Assembly: GCA_031549115.1 (NCBI GenBank)
Contig: JAVBQJ010000113.1
Span: forward strand, 1 to 41,397
From: JAVBQJ01 sp031549115
GTDB lineage: Bacteria > Verrucomicrobiota > Lentisphaeria > Victivallales > Victivallaceae
Direction of reading: 5' to 3'
DNA: 41,397 bases
The notes under the pieces are model-generated. The model worked only from the letters and a program-made list of their open reading frames with translations, ran no database searches and had not been told where the DNA came from. This document shows positions 7,102 through 15,249 of the stretch, in pieces. A program made the translations under genes and the position numbers. Numbering within the stretch: position 1 is the first letter of the stretch; each line of letters begins with the position of its first letter.

Positions 7102-7731
7102 TTAAAGTACGATTACATTTCCCTGCCCGTCATATCCGCCATAGAGTTGTACTCCGGTTCCGTCTCCATTGACATCGGAAGGGGTATTGGTTTCGACATG
7201 TCCATCAAGGCAGAGGCGATTGAGTCGATTGGAATGACGGAACATGATTACGCCTTCTCCAAGAGAAGTTGTCGCGTAAACATACCACCATTGTTGGTCC
7301 GGGGCTTCCCAGCGGGCGCTGTCGTATAACATGCCGGTTTGGGATGGGGAATAAGCGTCAGCCATTTGATAGAGATTGGGCTGGTGGGTGAAATAGGGGA
7401 GCAAAAACCCATATGAATTGTAGTCGGCCTCGGTATTGCCGCCGACAGTCGGACAGGAGAGCAGCTTGCGATCGGCACCGTATCCATCTTTCAAAACCGT
7501 TGACCAGTAAGGGCTGGTTACGCCGGGATAGAAAAGCGGGGGGGCATACCCCTTGTACTCGTCGGTATAGATCGCATAAATCAGTCCGATCTGTTTGAGA
7601 TTGCCGGTACATTTGATACTTTGAGCAACTGCCCTGGCCTTGGAAAGGGCGGGCAGAAGCATGGAAGCAAGGATTGTAATGATAGCTATAACAATAAGCA
7701 GCTCTATTAGTGTAAATGCTTTTTTACTCAT
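7102..7731 (-). CDS. Type II pseudopilin-like protein (H-X9-DG family)
   Basis: 209 residues. The N-terminus MSKKAFTLIELLIVIAIITI is a class III (prepilin) signal: cleavage before the Phe by a prepilin peptidase, Glu at +5 and a hydrophobic helix. The C-terminal part holds HSNRLNRLCLDG, exactly the H-X9-DG motif of the large pseudopilin-like family of Lentisphaerota and Planctomycetota. The role is probably in a type II secretion/pilus-like machine, but the function of these expanded copies is unknown. It is the first gene of an operon with a secreted putative glycosidase and an AraC-type regulator. A promoter is visible at 7792-7819. Confidence 0.9.
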   Translation of the reverse strand: MSKKAFTLIELLIVIAIITILASMLLPALSKARAVAQSIKCTGNLKQIGLIYAIYTDEYKGYAPPLFYPGVTSPYWSTVLKDGYGADRKLLSCPTVGGNTEADYNSYGFLLPYFTHQPNLYQMADAYSPSQTGMLYDSARWEAPDQQWWYVYATTSLGEGVIMFRHSNRLNRLCLDGHVETNTPSDVNGDGTGVQLYGGYDGQGNVIVL

Positions 7732-7791
7732 TTTTTCTGTTCTTTCTTTTGCTTGCCTCGTTTTCGTTTCAGACTGTCGCCTTTGGGTATA

Positions 7792-7819
7792 ATTATAACT
7801 TATATTTTAAAAAATACAA
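7792..7819 (-). promoter_or_regulatory. Sigma-70-like promoter for the pseudopilin operon
   Basis: On the minus strand, TTGTAT (complement of 7814-7819) lies 16 bp from TATAAT (complement of 7792-7797). The predicted leader is about 55 bases. Farther upstream, two CAGGATAT direct repeats (7903-7910 and 7934-7941) start 31 bp apart and could be activator sites. The rest of 7820-8097 shows nothing else I can support. Confidence 0.5.
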
Positions 7820-8097
7820 GAGCCGTTGCGAGGAAAAAGTTCACCAATATTGCGATATTCCGGCTTCCTGCTTACGTTTTCAAGATCGCAAGAGCGGTGA
7901 ACCAGGATATGCCTTCTGAAGGCGTCACGAATACAGGATATTCTCAACCCGTGCTGTTTATGAGCTTGGCTGAATGAGGTTCCGTGAACTCAGGAAATTT
8001 GTGGTCCTAAGTCGATTATTCCAGCTGAAAAACGAAGGAAAAGATAGAAACAGAACGGCACTTATCAATTCGTTTTCCGAAAGAACGGAATAATTGA

Positions 8098-8141
8098 GAA
8101 GCCCCTTGCGAACGAGGTTGCCAATATTCGCAAGGGGCTTC
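8098..8141 (-). terminator. Terminator-like hairpin after the giant surface-protein gene
   Basis: GAAGCCCCTTGCGAA (8098-8112) and TTCGCAAGGGGCTTC (8127-8141) form a perfect 15-bp stem with a 14-base loop. It starts 21 bases beyond the stop of the gene that ends at 8162. The U-tract is weak on the minus strand, so it may also act as an mRNA 3' stabiliser. Confidence 0.75.
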
Positions 8142-8161
8142 TGGGGTTAACTGTTTTTTGT

Positions 8162-11100
8162 TCAGAATGCTGCGGCTAATAAGGACGACGATTTCTTTTC
8201 GTTGTCAGAGGCGAAAAGGTCGGCGGCGGTCAGGCGAAGATCGCTTTCGGTTTGCAGGGCCGAGCAGAACGCCAAGGGATCGTCGTAATGCAATCCGCTG
8301 CTGCCGGTTGATACTCCGGCGTCGAAGGCCAGGCTCGGGATGGCTTCGGAAAGTTCCAGGCTCATAACCGTGGCAAGCTCGGTTTTGATCGTGGCTTTGC
8401 CCGATTTGGCCTTGCTCTGGTTGCCCGCCGCGTCGACGGCGACGATCTGGTACTGGTAACTGCCCTTGGCGATGTTGTCGATTCGGAAACTCAACTGCGA
8501 AGCCTTCAGGGTTTCGGTCTTTTCCAGATTGACACCATGTTTCAGGATGTAGCCGGTTACGCCGACGTTGTCTTTGGGCGTTTTCCAGGTTAGCGACAGC
8601 GAATTGCCCTCGACCTTGGCCTTGACCGACACTGTTACCGGGGCGGTCATGTCTTTGACGGTGAAGGTTTGGACATCGCTCCATTCGCCCGCGTTTTTCG
8701 TCGGGTCGATAGCGCGGACCTGATAGGTGTGGGTGCCTACAGACAGCTTCGACACCTTCAGTGAGGTCTTCGAGCTTTTCAGTATCTTGCCGTTGTCGAG
8801 CATGATCTCATAACGGGCGATTTTGCCGGAGTTGTCCACGCCCGGCGCCCACGACAAGAGCGCGTTGTACTTGGCGTCGGCCAATGGAATCACCAAGCCG
8901 GTGACCTTTTCGGGCGGCGTGGCGTCCTTAACCGTGATCGAAACCTTGCCGACTTTGCTCGCGTTGCCCGCAGCGTCGAAAGCCTGAACCGTCGCCTTGT
9001 ATTTACCGACCGCCAGATCCGTGAATTTGGCGCTTGTATCGGTCACGGTCTGGGTTTTGTCGCCGCAAGCCACCACATATTTGACGATGCCGACGTTATC
9101 CGTCCCCGACCAGCTTACCATCCCGGTATAGCCGCTGATCGCGGCGGTGACCTTACCCAGCTTCGGCGCGGTGACATCTCTCACGTCGAACGAAACCACC
9201 GGACTCAACGCGCCGTAACGCCCAAGCGAATCGATGGCGCGCACCTGGATGGTGTTGCCGGTCGAGACCGCGACGTTTTTGAGCGAATACGACGTCCCTT
9301 TGACGATGGAAGTTTCGCCGTTGTACTCGACCTCGTAACCAGTGATTTTCACCTTGTCCTGCGTCACGGGCTTGCGCCACGTTATGGTGACGTTGTACCT
9401 GCTGACCTTCGGCGTCAACGTGACCGCGCCGGGGCCGTTCGCATCGAGCGGCACGATATTCGTGATCTGGTATTCCGCGCCGGAAACGTTTCCGGCTTCG
9501 TCGTAACCGCGCACCCGGATCGTGGTATTGGAAGCGACCGCAACCGCCTTGGTGTACGACAGCCAGTTTACGCCGTCGAGCGAATACTCCCGCTTCACCA
9601 CATCGGAGGCGAATTCCGCGGTCACCGTCACCGTTCCGTTGAGCCGATCGCGTTGGCTGACGCTCAAGACCGGCGCGTCGGGCGCAACCTTGTCGATATA
9701 CGCCACCGCATATTGCGCGTTGGTTTCGTTGCCGGCGGTATCGACCGCCTTGAAATAAATGGTGTTGTTGGCGGTCATGGTCACGCCATCGGTGTAGTTT
9801 TGCCACGAACCGTTGCCGATCTTGTACTGCTTCGACGCCAGCGCCACATTGTCGGCGAAGACCACCGTCACCGTGACGTCCCGGTTGGTCGGCGCCGTGG
9901 CACTGGCTTTGAAGTTGGTGATCGTCGGCGCGATTTTGTCGATATTGGATACCGCATATTGCGTGTTCGCCTCGTTCCCGGCGGTGTCGACCGCTTTGAA
10001 ATACACCGTAGTGTTGGCGGTCACCGTCACCGCGCCGGTGTAACTCTGCCACGACCCGCTGCCGAGCTTGTACTGCTTCGACGCCAGTGCCACGTTGTCG
10101 GCGAAGTTCGCCGTCACCGTGACGTTCTGGTTGGTCGGAGCCGTTTTGCTCGCCGCGATGCCGGTAATGGTCGGAGCAACCTTGTCGATATTCGCCACCG
10201 TATATTGCTTGTTGGCGACATTTCCGGCGGTATCGATCGCCTTGAAATACACCGTGCCGTTGGCGGTCATGGTGACGCCGTCAACGTAGTACAGCCACGC
10301 GCCGGAATCGATCCGGTACTGCTTCGACGCCAACGCCACGTCGTCGGCGAAAATTGCCGTCACCGTGACATCCCGGTTGGTTGGCGATTTCGTACTCGCG
10401 GTGATCTGCGTGATCGTCGGCGCCACCTTGTCGATATTCGACACCACGTACTTCGCCTCGGCCTCGTTCCCGGCGGTGTCGATGGCCTTGAAATACACCG
10501 TGCCGTTGGCGGTCATCGTCACCCCGGAGGTGTAATTCTTCCACGCGCCGTCGCCGGCCTTATATTGCTTCGACGCCAGCGCCACGTCGTCGGCGAAGAC
10601 CGCCGTTACCGTAACATTTTGGTAAGTTGAAGCCGTGGTATTGGCCTTGATCTGCGTGATCGTCGGCGCGGTTTTGTCGATATTCGACACCGTATACTGC
10701 TCGATGGCTTCGTTGCCGGCGCTGTCGACCGCCTTGAAGTGCACCGCGCCGTTGACGGTCATCGTGACGCCGGAGGTGTAATTCTGCCACGAACCGGTAC
10801 CGATTTTGTACTGCTTCGTCGCCAGCGCCACATTGTCGGCGAAATTCGCCGTCACCGTGACATCCCGATTGGTCGCGGTGGCAGTATCCGCCGCGATGCC
10901 GGTGATTGTTGGCGCCTCCTTGTCGATGTTCGACACCGTATAGTGCGCGGTGGCTTCGTTGCCCGCTGCATCGACACTGCGGAACAGAACCGTGCCGTTA
11001 TCCGTAACGGTCACGCCGCCATCGTAGACCAGCCAGTTCGCGCCGCCGTCGAGCGAATACTGTTTCCCGGCGGCGCTCGCGTCATACGTGGCCGTCAAGG

Positions 11101-13927
11101 TTATATTTTGATTGGTGGCCGCCGTAATGTCGGCGGTTACGACTGTCGCCGGAGTATAGGCCGCGGAGAGATAAATACGATCGCCATCCTGGACCAGAGT
11201 ATAAGCGAAGGTACCGTGGACAAGCACGGTCTGCTCCAATGACAGCGTGCCATAGCTTTCCCGTCCGTCACCGACGACGAAACTGACATCCTGCCGCGCC
11301 ATGCCCTGCGCCAGCCTGTAATCGCAGTTCAGCGCTATCTCCGGCACCACAATGGAAAGCGAAAAACCGCTGAGATGATCGCCCCCGGAAATCATGAAGT
11401 TATCGGCCGCGGAACGGTTTCGCAGATCCAGCGCCAAACTTCCGTTATCGCCGCTTGCGACGCCTTCGACCGTCATCTCGCCGCCCAGCGTGGTAGTACC
11501 GCTGAGCACTCCTCCGGCAAGCAGCCGCACACTTCCGCCATACGCAACCGTCGTATTGCAGGCAATGCCGCCGCCGGCAACGACCATCGTGTCGCCGGCC
11601 TGGAGTTCCGCGTCAAACACCATGGAAGCGCTCGAGCTCAAGACATCACCCCGGTATATTGTCACCGCATTGTCGTTTTCCGTCACATGCAGCAACAAGC
11701 TGCCGTCATGAAGCCGGAGCACATAATATTGTCCGTCGTAATGGAGCGAGCCGGAATTCAACTGGAGGGTTCCGATATCGCCGTTTTTCGTTTTCAGCGT
11801 TACGGAACCGAAGTCCGCCAGTTCGTCCGACAGCCAATAGAGTCCCCCGCCCTGCCCCCCGGCAACCATAATCGAATAATTGCCGCCGGCGACATTGGCA
11901 AGCCCCGAGGCGAGAATGTCTCCGGAGGCGTCGCGTTCCCGAAGATCGAAAATGATTTCGGCATTGTCCGCATTGACTGTCCCGCTGATCGAGAGATTAC
12001 CGGCGACGGAGATGACGCCGGACAGAAAAATTGAACCGTTGTGGCTCCGCAATATCGCTTCGCCGCCGTCGGCAATGGTCAAGTCCGATACGGACACCGT
12101 TGCAGCCGGAACATAGGAAAAATCGTAAACCTTGAAAACACCGCCATCATTTACGACAGTGCCGCTGACGTTGAAATAATATTTATAGGAGTCGGGGGGG
12201 GCGGAGTAGGTATAGTTATTGATGACAATGTACTGCTCGCCGCCGGAGTTGACGACGGTGCGGTCGATATTGATCGTAAACGTTTTCGAGCCGCTCGGGT
12301 AGCTATACGACATGCCGTCAAAGAACAAAAGCTGTTGCCCGCCGTCATCGATGACGGTATCGGTCACATTCAAGGTGTCGACGATCCGGCCATATCCGTT
12401 ATCGTAATAATCGCCCAGAGATATAGATTGTCTGCCGCCATTGCGAATCAGAGTATGGTCGACATCGATCTCCGTGCTGTCGCCATACACAAGCGCTTGT
12501 CCCACCCCGATTTGCTGAATCCCGGACGAATCAATCAATGTATTGCCGACATGTCCCGATGTCATAATATACATCGCGCCGCCCAGGACATCGGTATTGG
12601 TCACATGGAAGTCGACTCCGGCGAAGGAGGAGATATGCATTGCCCCGCCCTCATAGAGGATAAAATTGTCCGCCACGCCATTGCGGAGGCAAAATTCGCC
12701 TTTCGCGTTGCGGCCTTCGATGACAGAATTGGAATCCGCATTGTAGTCAAATGACACATTTCCGCCGGATTCCTGCATAATCCCGGTTACCCTGCCTCCG
12801 GATGCGACGGTCAGGCTTCCGCCCGCCGCCACAGTGACATTTTCCGCGCTCCCTCCCTTGGAGATGGTAAAGCCCTGTCCGGAGCTTACCGTCGTCCCGG
12901 AAAGGGAATTGCCGACACTGCCGGCGCTCCCGCCGGATACATAGGACAACGCGGTATCGGAGGCGATGCCGAAATGAAATCTCCCGCCGGATTCAATCGT
13001 CAGATCGACTGCCGATCCTCCGCCGGCAATCTGGACATAGCCGTCGGACGCCACCAGCAGGCGGCTCACAGTGGCACCGCTGGAAATATAGGCGCGTCCC
13101 GTTTGCTCCACTTGGGCGTCAAGCAATACCCCGCCGGAGTAAACCTGGAGTCTCCCGCTGCTGTAAGCGGTGGCTCCGGAGGCAAAACCGCCGGAAACAT
13201 AAAGAGTCCCGTTGTCGTAAACAGTGGCACCGAAGACAAAGCCGCCACCGTAGACGGCCATAGAACCGCCGTTAGAAACTTCTGTTTCGATCGCGCTGCC
13301 GCCGCTGGAGACGGTCATATAGCCGCCGCTGGAGACATTTGTTGCGATCGCGCTGCCGCCGGCATAGACCGTCTGCGATCCGTAATGCACAAGTGTGGTA
13401 TCCGACGCCGTCCCTCCGGAGGAAATGCGCATCCACCCGGACGAGGTGACGGCAATACGCGCCGCGCTGTCCCCGTCAAAGAGCGTCAAAGAACCGCTCG
13501 ACAGCGTCATGTCGCTGTAAAATGACGTAGCGGCATTCAATATCAATGCCCCGCCGGACATGATCACAGTGTTCAATGCGCTGGCGTTCGCCCATAACGT
13601 CATGTATCCGCCTCTTTGTATGACGGCATTTTCAACTGCCGCCCCGCTCCCGATATCCAGAGTACCGGAACTTTTTGCAACGGCGCCGATCATGCTGCCG
13701 CCGCTGGAAACATACATCGCCCCGCCATTGTTGACGATAGTTTCCGTCGCCGTGCCGCCGGAGAAAACCATCATTGCGCCGCTGCTGTTGACAGTGGTTT
13801 CCGTCGCCGTACCGCCGCGGGAAACATACATCCCGCCGCCGGAAGAAATTACCATGTCGTAAGCAATATCGTCCTTGTATAAATACAAAGCACTGTTGAC
13901 GATTGAACCGCCACTGTAAATAGCCAT
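8162..13927 (-). CDS. Giant AIDA-repeat/Ig-like/FN3 surface or secreted protein
   Basis: 1921 residues. Residues about 1-420, and again to about 900, are AIDA-type beta-helix repeats (YVSSGGSA, TVNNGGAM and similar, roughly 20-residue period). About 930-1500 holds seven Ig-like repeats of the TITGIAA...VTVTANFADNVALASKQYK type, ending AVDTAGNEA...YTVSNIDK. About 1500-1850 holds four FN3-like domains. The C-terminal 70 residues are different and end in SSSLLAAAF. There is no N-terminal signal peptide (MAIYSGGSIVNS) and no obvious autotransporter barrel, so a C-terminal, type I-like secretion signal is a reasonable inference. The start is secure: AAGGAGGTG lies 9 bases before the ATG. The gene is monocistronic, with its own promoter and terminator hairpin. 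Probable adhesin or surface-layer-like role. Confidence 0.85.
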   Translation of the reverse strand: MAIYSGGSIVNSALYLYKDDIAYDMVISSGGGMYVSRGGTATETTVNSSGAMMVFSGGTATETIVNNGGAMYVSSGGSMIGAVAKSSGTLDIGSGAAVENAVIQRGGYMTLWANASALNTVIMSGGALILNAATSFYSDMTLSSGSLTLFDGDSAARIAVTSSGWMRISSGGTASDTTLVHYGSQTVYAGGSAIATNVSSGGYMTVSSGGSAIETEVSNGGSMAVYGGGFVFGATVYDNGTLYVSGGFASGATAYSSGRLQVYSGGVLLDAQVEQTGRAYISSGATVSRLLVASDGYVQIAGGGSAVDLTIESGGRFHFGIASDTALSYVSGGSAGSVGNSLSGTTVSSGQGFTISKGGSAENVTVAAGGSLTVASGGRVTGIMQESGGNVSFDYNADSNSVIEGRNAKGEFCLRNGVADNFILYEGGAMHISSFAGVDFHVTNTDVLGGAMYIMTSGHVGNTLIDSSGIQQIGVGQALVYGDSTEIDVDHTLIRNGGRQSISLGDYYDNGYGRIVDTLNVTDTVIDDGGQQLLFFDGMSYSYPSGSKTFTINIDRTVVNSGGEQYIVINNYTYSAPPDSYKYYFNVSGTVVNDGGVFKVYDFSYVPAATVSVSDLTIADGGEAILRSHNGSIFLSGVISVAGNLSISGTVNADNAEIIFDLRERDASGDILASGLANVAGGNYSIMVAGGQGGGLYWLSDELADFGSVTLKTKNGDIGTLQLNSGSLHYDGQYYVLRLHDGSLLLHVTENDNAVTIYRGDVLSSSASMVFDAELQAGDTMVVAGGGIACNTTVAYGGSVRLLAGGVLSGTTTLGGEMTVEGVASGDNGSLALDLRNRSAADNFMISGGDHLSGFSLSIVVPEIALNCDYRLAQGMARQDVSFVVGDGRESYGTLSLEQTVLVHGTFAYTLVQDGDRIYLSAAYTPATVVTADITAATNQNITLTATYDASAAGKQYSLDGGANWLVYDGGVTVTDNGTVLFRSVDAAGNEATAHYTVSNIDKEAPTITGIAADTATATNRDVTVTANFADNVALATKQYKIGTGSWQNYTSGVTMTVNGAVHFKAVDSAGNEAIEQYTVSNIDKTAPTITQIKANTTASTYQNVTVTAVFADDVALASKQYKAGDGAWKNYTSGVTMTANGTVYFKAIDTAGNEAEAKYVVSNIDKVAPTITQITASTKSPTNRDVTVTAIFADDVALASKQYRIDSGAWLYYVDGVTMTANGTVYFKAIDTAGNVANKQYTVANIDKVAPTITGIAASKTAPTNQNVTVTANFADNVALASKQYKLGSGSWQSYTGAVTVTANTTVYFKAVDTAGNEANTQYAVSNIDKIAPTITNFKASATAPTNRDVTVTVVFADNVALASKQYKIGNGSWQNYTDGVTMTANNTIYFKAVDTAGNETNAQYAVAYIDKVAPDAPVLSVSQRDRLNGTVTVTAEFASDVVKREYSLDGVNWLSYTKAVAVASNTTIRVRGYDEAGNVSGAEYQITNIVPLDANGPGAVTLTPKVSRYNVTITWRKPVTQDKVKITGYEVEYNGETSIVKGTSYSLKNVAVSTGNTIQVRAIDSLGRYGALSPVVSFDVRDVTAPKLGKVTAAISGYTGMVSWSGTDNVGIVKYVVACGDKTQTVTDTSAKFTDLAVGKYKATVQAFDAAGNASKVGKVSITVKDATPPEKVTGLVIPLADAKYNALLSWAPGVDNSGKIARYEIMLDNGKILKSSKTSLKVSKLSVGTHTYQVRAIDPTKNAGEWSDVQTFTVKDMTAPVTVSVKAKVEGNSLSLTWKTPKDNVGVTGYILKHGVNLEKTETLKASQLSFRIDNIAKGSYQYQIVAVDAAGNQSKAKSGKATIKTELATVMSLELSEAIPSLAFDAGVSTGSSGLHYDDPLAFCSALQTESDLRLTAADLFASDNEKKSSSLLAAAF
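9440..11150 (-). repeat. Tandem 246-bp coding repeats (82-residue Ig-like units)
   Basis: The landmark TCGATNTTCG or a close variant recurs at 9693, 9939, 10185, 10431, 10677 and 10923, always exactly 246 bp apart. Each unit encodes one 82-residue Ig-like domain. The exact period and high inter-unit similarity imply recent expansion and a potential for copy-number change by recombination. The first and last units are more diverged and shorter. Confidence 0.9.
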
Positions 13928-13934
13928 GACGAAT

Positions 13935-13993
13935 CACCTCCTTGTAAAACTGCAATCTTACATTAGTATATCGGCGTCGGCAACAAAAGTCAA
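13935..13993 (-). promoter_or_regulatory. Strong promoter and Shine-Dalgarno site of the giant surface-protein gene
   Basis: On the minus strand, TTGACT (complement of 13988-13993) and TATACT (complement of 13965-13970) are separated by exactly 17 bp, a near-consensus sigma-70 promoter. A start site near 13958 would give a leader of about 30 bases with AAGGAGGTG (complement of 13935-13943). The -35 box lies within one arm of the 13985-14009 palindrome. Confidence 0.75.
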
Positions 13994-14009
13994 ATTAAAT
14001 TTGACTTTT
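13985..14009. terminator. AT-rich perfect palindrome between two minus-strand genes
   Basis: AAAAGTCAAAT and ATTTGACTTTT are perfect 11-bp arms around a 3-base centre. The position, 90 bp after the DUF89 gene, and the flanking T/A runs suggest a Rho-independent terminator for that gene. One arm also contains the -35 box of the next gene's promoter, so an operator role is equally possible. Confidence 0.5.
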
Positions 14010-14101
14010 TATGGCAACGAATTAACATAATGGAGGGGAAGGAGATTCGGGGTAGCATACGCCGCATCAATAGCTGTCGTTGAGAAATTTTCCTGAAGAT
14101 G

Positions 14102-14959
14102 TCAGAAATTCAGGGTGCGGATTTGGATGGAATTGGTTTCCGCTCCAATCAGGCGTGTCACCACCGGACATTTGGCGACAAACAGACAGGCGCACGAACG
14201 AGTCGTTTCATTCAGTGTTTCAAAATTTCCCTGTCCTTTGGCAATCACCAGATCGGCGTCGGCAAAGGCTTCCCGAAACTCCTCCGGAGCACAGGAAAGC
14301 ATGGTCCCCGGAATGCCGCTTCCATTGGTCACGACGGGATACCCTTCCAGGCCGGATGCGGCCAAATCGTCCCGGGTTATATCGTTGAAGGCGGCCCTTC
14401 CCCGTACTCCAAGGGTTATTTTCTCCCGGTAGGGTTCCAGAAAAATCCGATCGAAGACCGCCTCGCCGCAGTTGTCCAGCAAATATAAAATGCGCTGCGC
14501 GGAATCCATGCGAGCCTTCAATCGCCTTGCCGCCGCACGATCGATCGGCTTGGCAAATAGTTGCCGGATCGACTCCCGGGCCACTTCCCAGTTTAAGCTG
14601 CTGAACACGCCGAAGTCCAGAATGTTGCCGGCGATCGCAATCCGCAACCGGGATTCGAAGTCATCCGGATTGTATTCGGGAATGCGCGGCAATTCCAACA
14701 CCAATTGCTGCGCCAGCCGCGTCGATAACTCCTTTTCCGTTTGGTAAGGATCTTCGCAGACGCCGCCTGTCCGGCGCAGCGCAATATCGATGATATTCCG
14801 CGCCAGAAACGGCGGCGGCATTTCCATCGGATTGTCGGCGATCATATGCAGCGATTCCGCCACAATTTCCTTTTGCAAAGCCGGATCATTCGTGATCCGT
14901 GCGGCAATGTCAACCGCGTTGCGCCCGAGACAGGGCAAACACTCCAGGCATACTTTCAT
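14102..14959 (-). CDS. DUF89 / ARMT1-like metal-dependent phosphatase
   Basis: 285 residues. It begins MKVCLECLPCLGRNAVDIA; the Cys-x2-Cys N-terminus is typical of prokaryotic DUF89 proteins. The core carries YLLDNCGEAVFDRI (around residue 165), with the family's D-N-x-G-E signature, and AKGQGNFETL near residue 240. DUF89 proteins are divalent-metal phosphatases proposed to remove damaged phosphometabolites, especially sugar phosphates, which would suit the sugar-catabolic neighbourhood. Length fits the short prokaryotic subfamily. GGAGAGG lies just before the ATG, and a GC hairpin (14976-14993) precedes it. Single gene, divergent from the zinc-dehydrogenase operon. Confidence 0.85.
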   Translation of the reverse strand: MKVCLECLPCLGRNAVDIAARITNDPALQKEIVAESLHMIADNPMEMPPPFLARNIIDIALRRTGGVCEDPYQTEKELSTRLAQQLVLELPRIPEYNPDDFESRLRIAIAGNILDFGVFSSLNWEVARESIRQLFAKPIDRAAARRLKARMDSAQRILYLLDNCGEAVFDRIFLEPYREKITLGVRGRAAFNDITRDDLAASGLEGYPVVTNGSGIPGTMLSCAPEEFREAFADADLVIAKGQGNFETLNETTRSCACLFVAKCPVVTRLIGAETNSIQIRTLNF

Positions 14960-14975
14960 AAGAAACCTCTCCGCC

Positions 14976-14993
14976 GGCCCGGTTTTCCGGGCC
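14976..14993 (-). promoter_or_regulatory. GC hairpin in the leader of the DUF89 gene
   Basis: GGCCCGG (14976-14982) and CCGGGCC (14987-14993) form a 7-bp GC stem with a TTTT loop. It lies immediately upstream of the GGAGAGG ribosome site of the gene starting at 14959 and could modulate its translation or transcript stability. Confidence 0.35.
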
Positions 14994-15095
14994 GCGATTT
15001 TGCTTGTTCCATTTTGCCGAATCGAGGCGTTACATTATCACGGTATTTCTTGAAATGCAACGCGGACAATGCAGAAATGCTCTAATTTTCGTAAG

Positions 15096-15162
15096 CGTTC
15101 ATTTTTGCGATCGAATCGATCACCCGAAAGGCCGGTACGTGAACGTTTTTAAAAAGGTGATC
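15096..15162. promoter_or_regulatory. Interleaved inverted repeats between divergent operons
   Basis: CGTTCA (15096-15101) faces TGAACG (15140-15145), and GATCACC (15118-15124) faces GGTGATC (15156-15162). These two interleaved pairs upstream of the dehydrogenase-DeoR-epimerase promoter are candidate operators for the DeoR-type regulator encoded in that operon. No experimental support. Confidence 0.35.
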
Positions 15163-15180
15163 TTTTTGCATATAAATAAG

Positions 15181-15209
15181 TTGCATTGATTTCAATCGCG
15201 CTTTATATT
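15181..15209 (+). promoter_or_regulatory. Promoter of the zinc dehydrogenase-DeoR-epimerase operon
   Basis: TTGCAT (15181-15186) and TATATT (15204-15209) are 17 bp apart. A start near 15216 leaves a leader of about 34 bases with AAGGA (15234-15238) before the ATG at 15250. Confidence 0.5.
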
Positions 15210-15249
15210 GTAACGGAATTCAACCGGAAACATAAGGATTGCTGATCGA

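Noticed and set aside
9653..10630. 325-codon plus-strand frame and other frames within the giant gene
   Set aside because: They mirror the 246-bp repeat period of the minus-strand Ig-like domains and disappear as evidence once the repeat is recognised.
9440..11150. Regular repeats as a possible CRISPR array
   Set aside because: The unit is 246 bp, in frame and protein-coding, with no short repeat/unique spacer structure.
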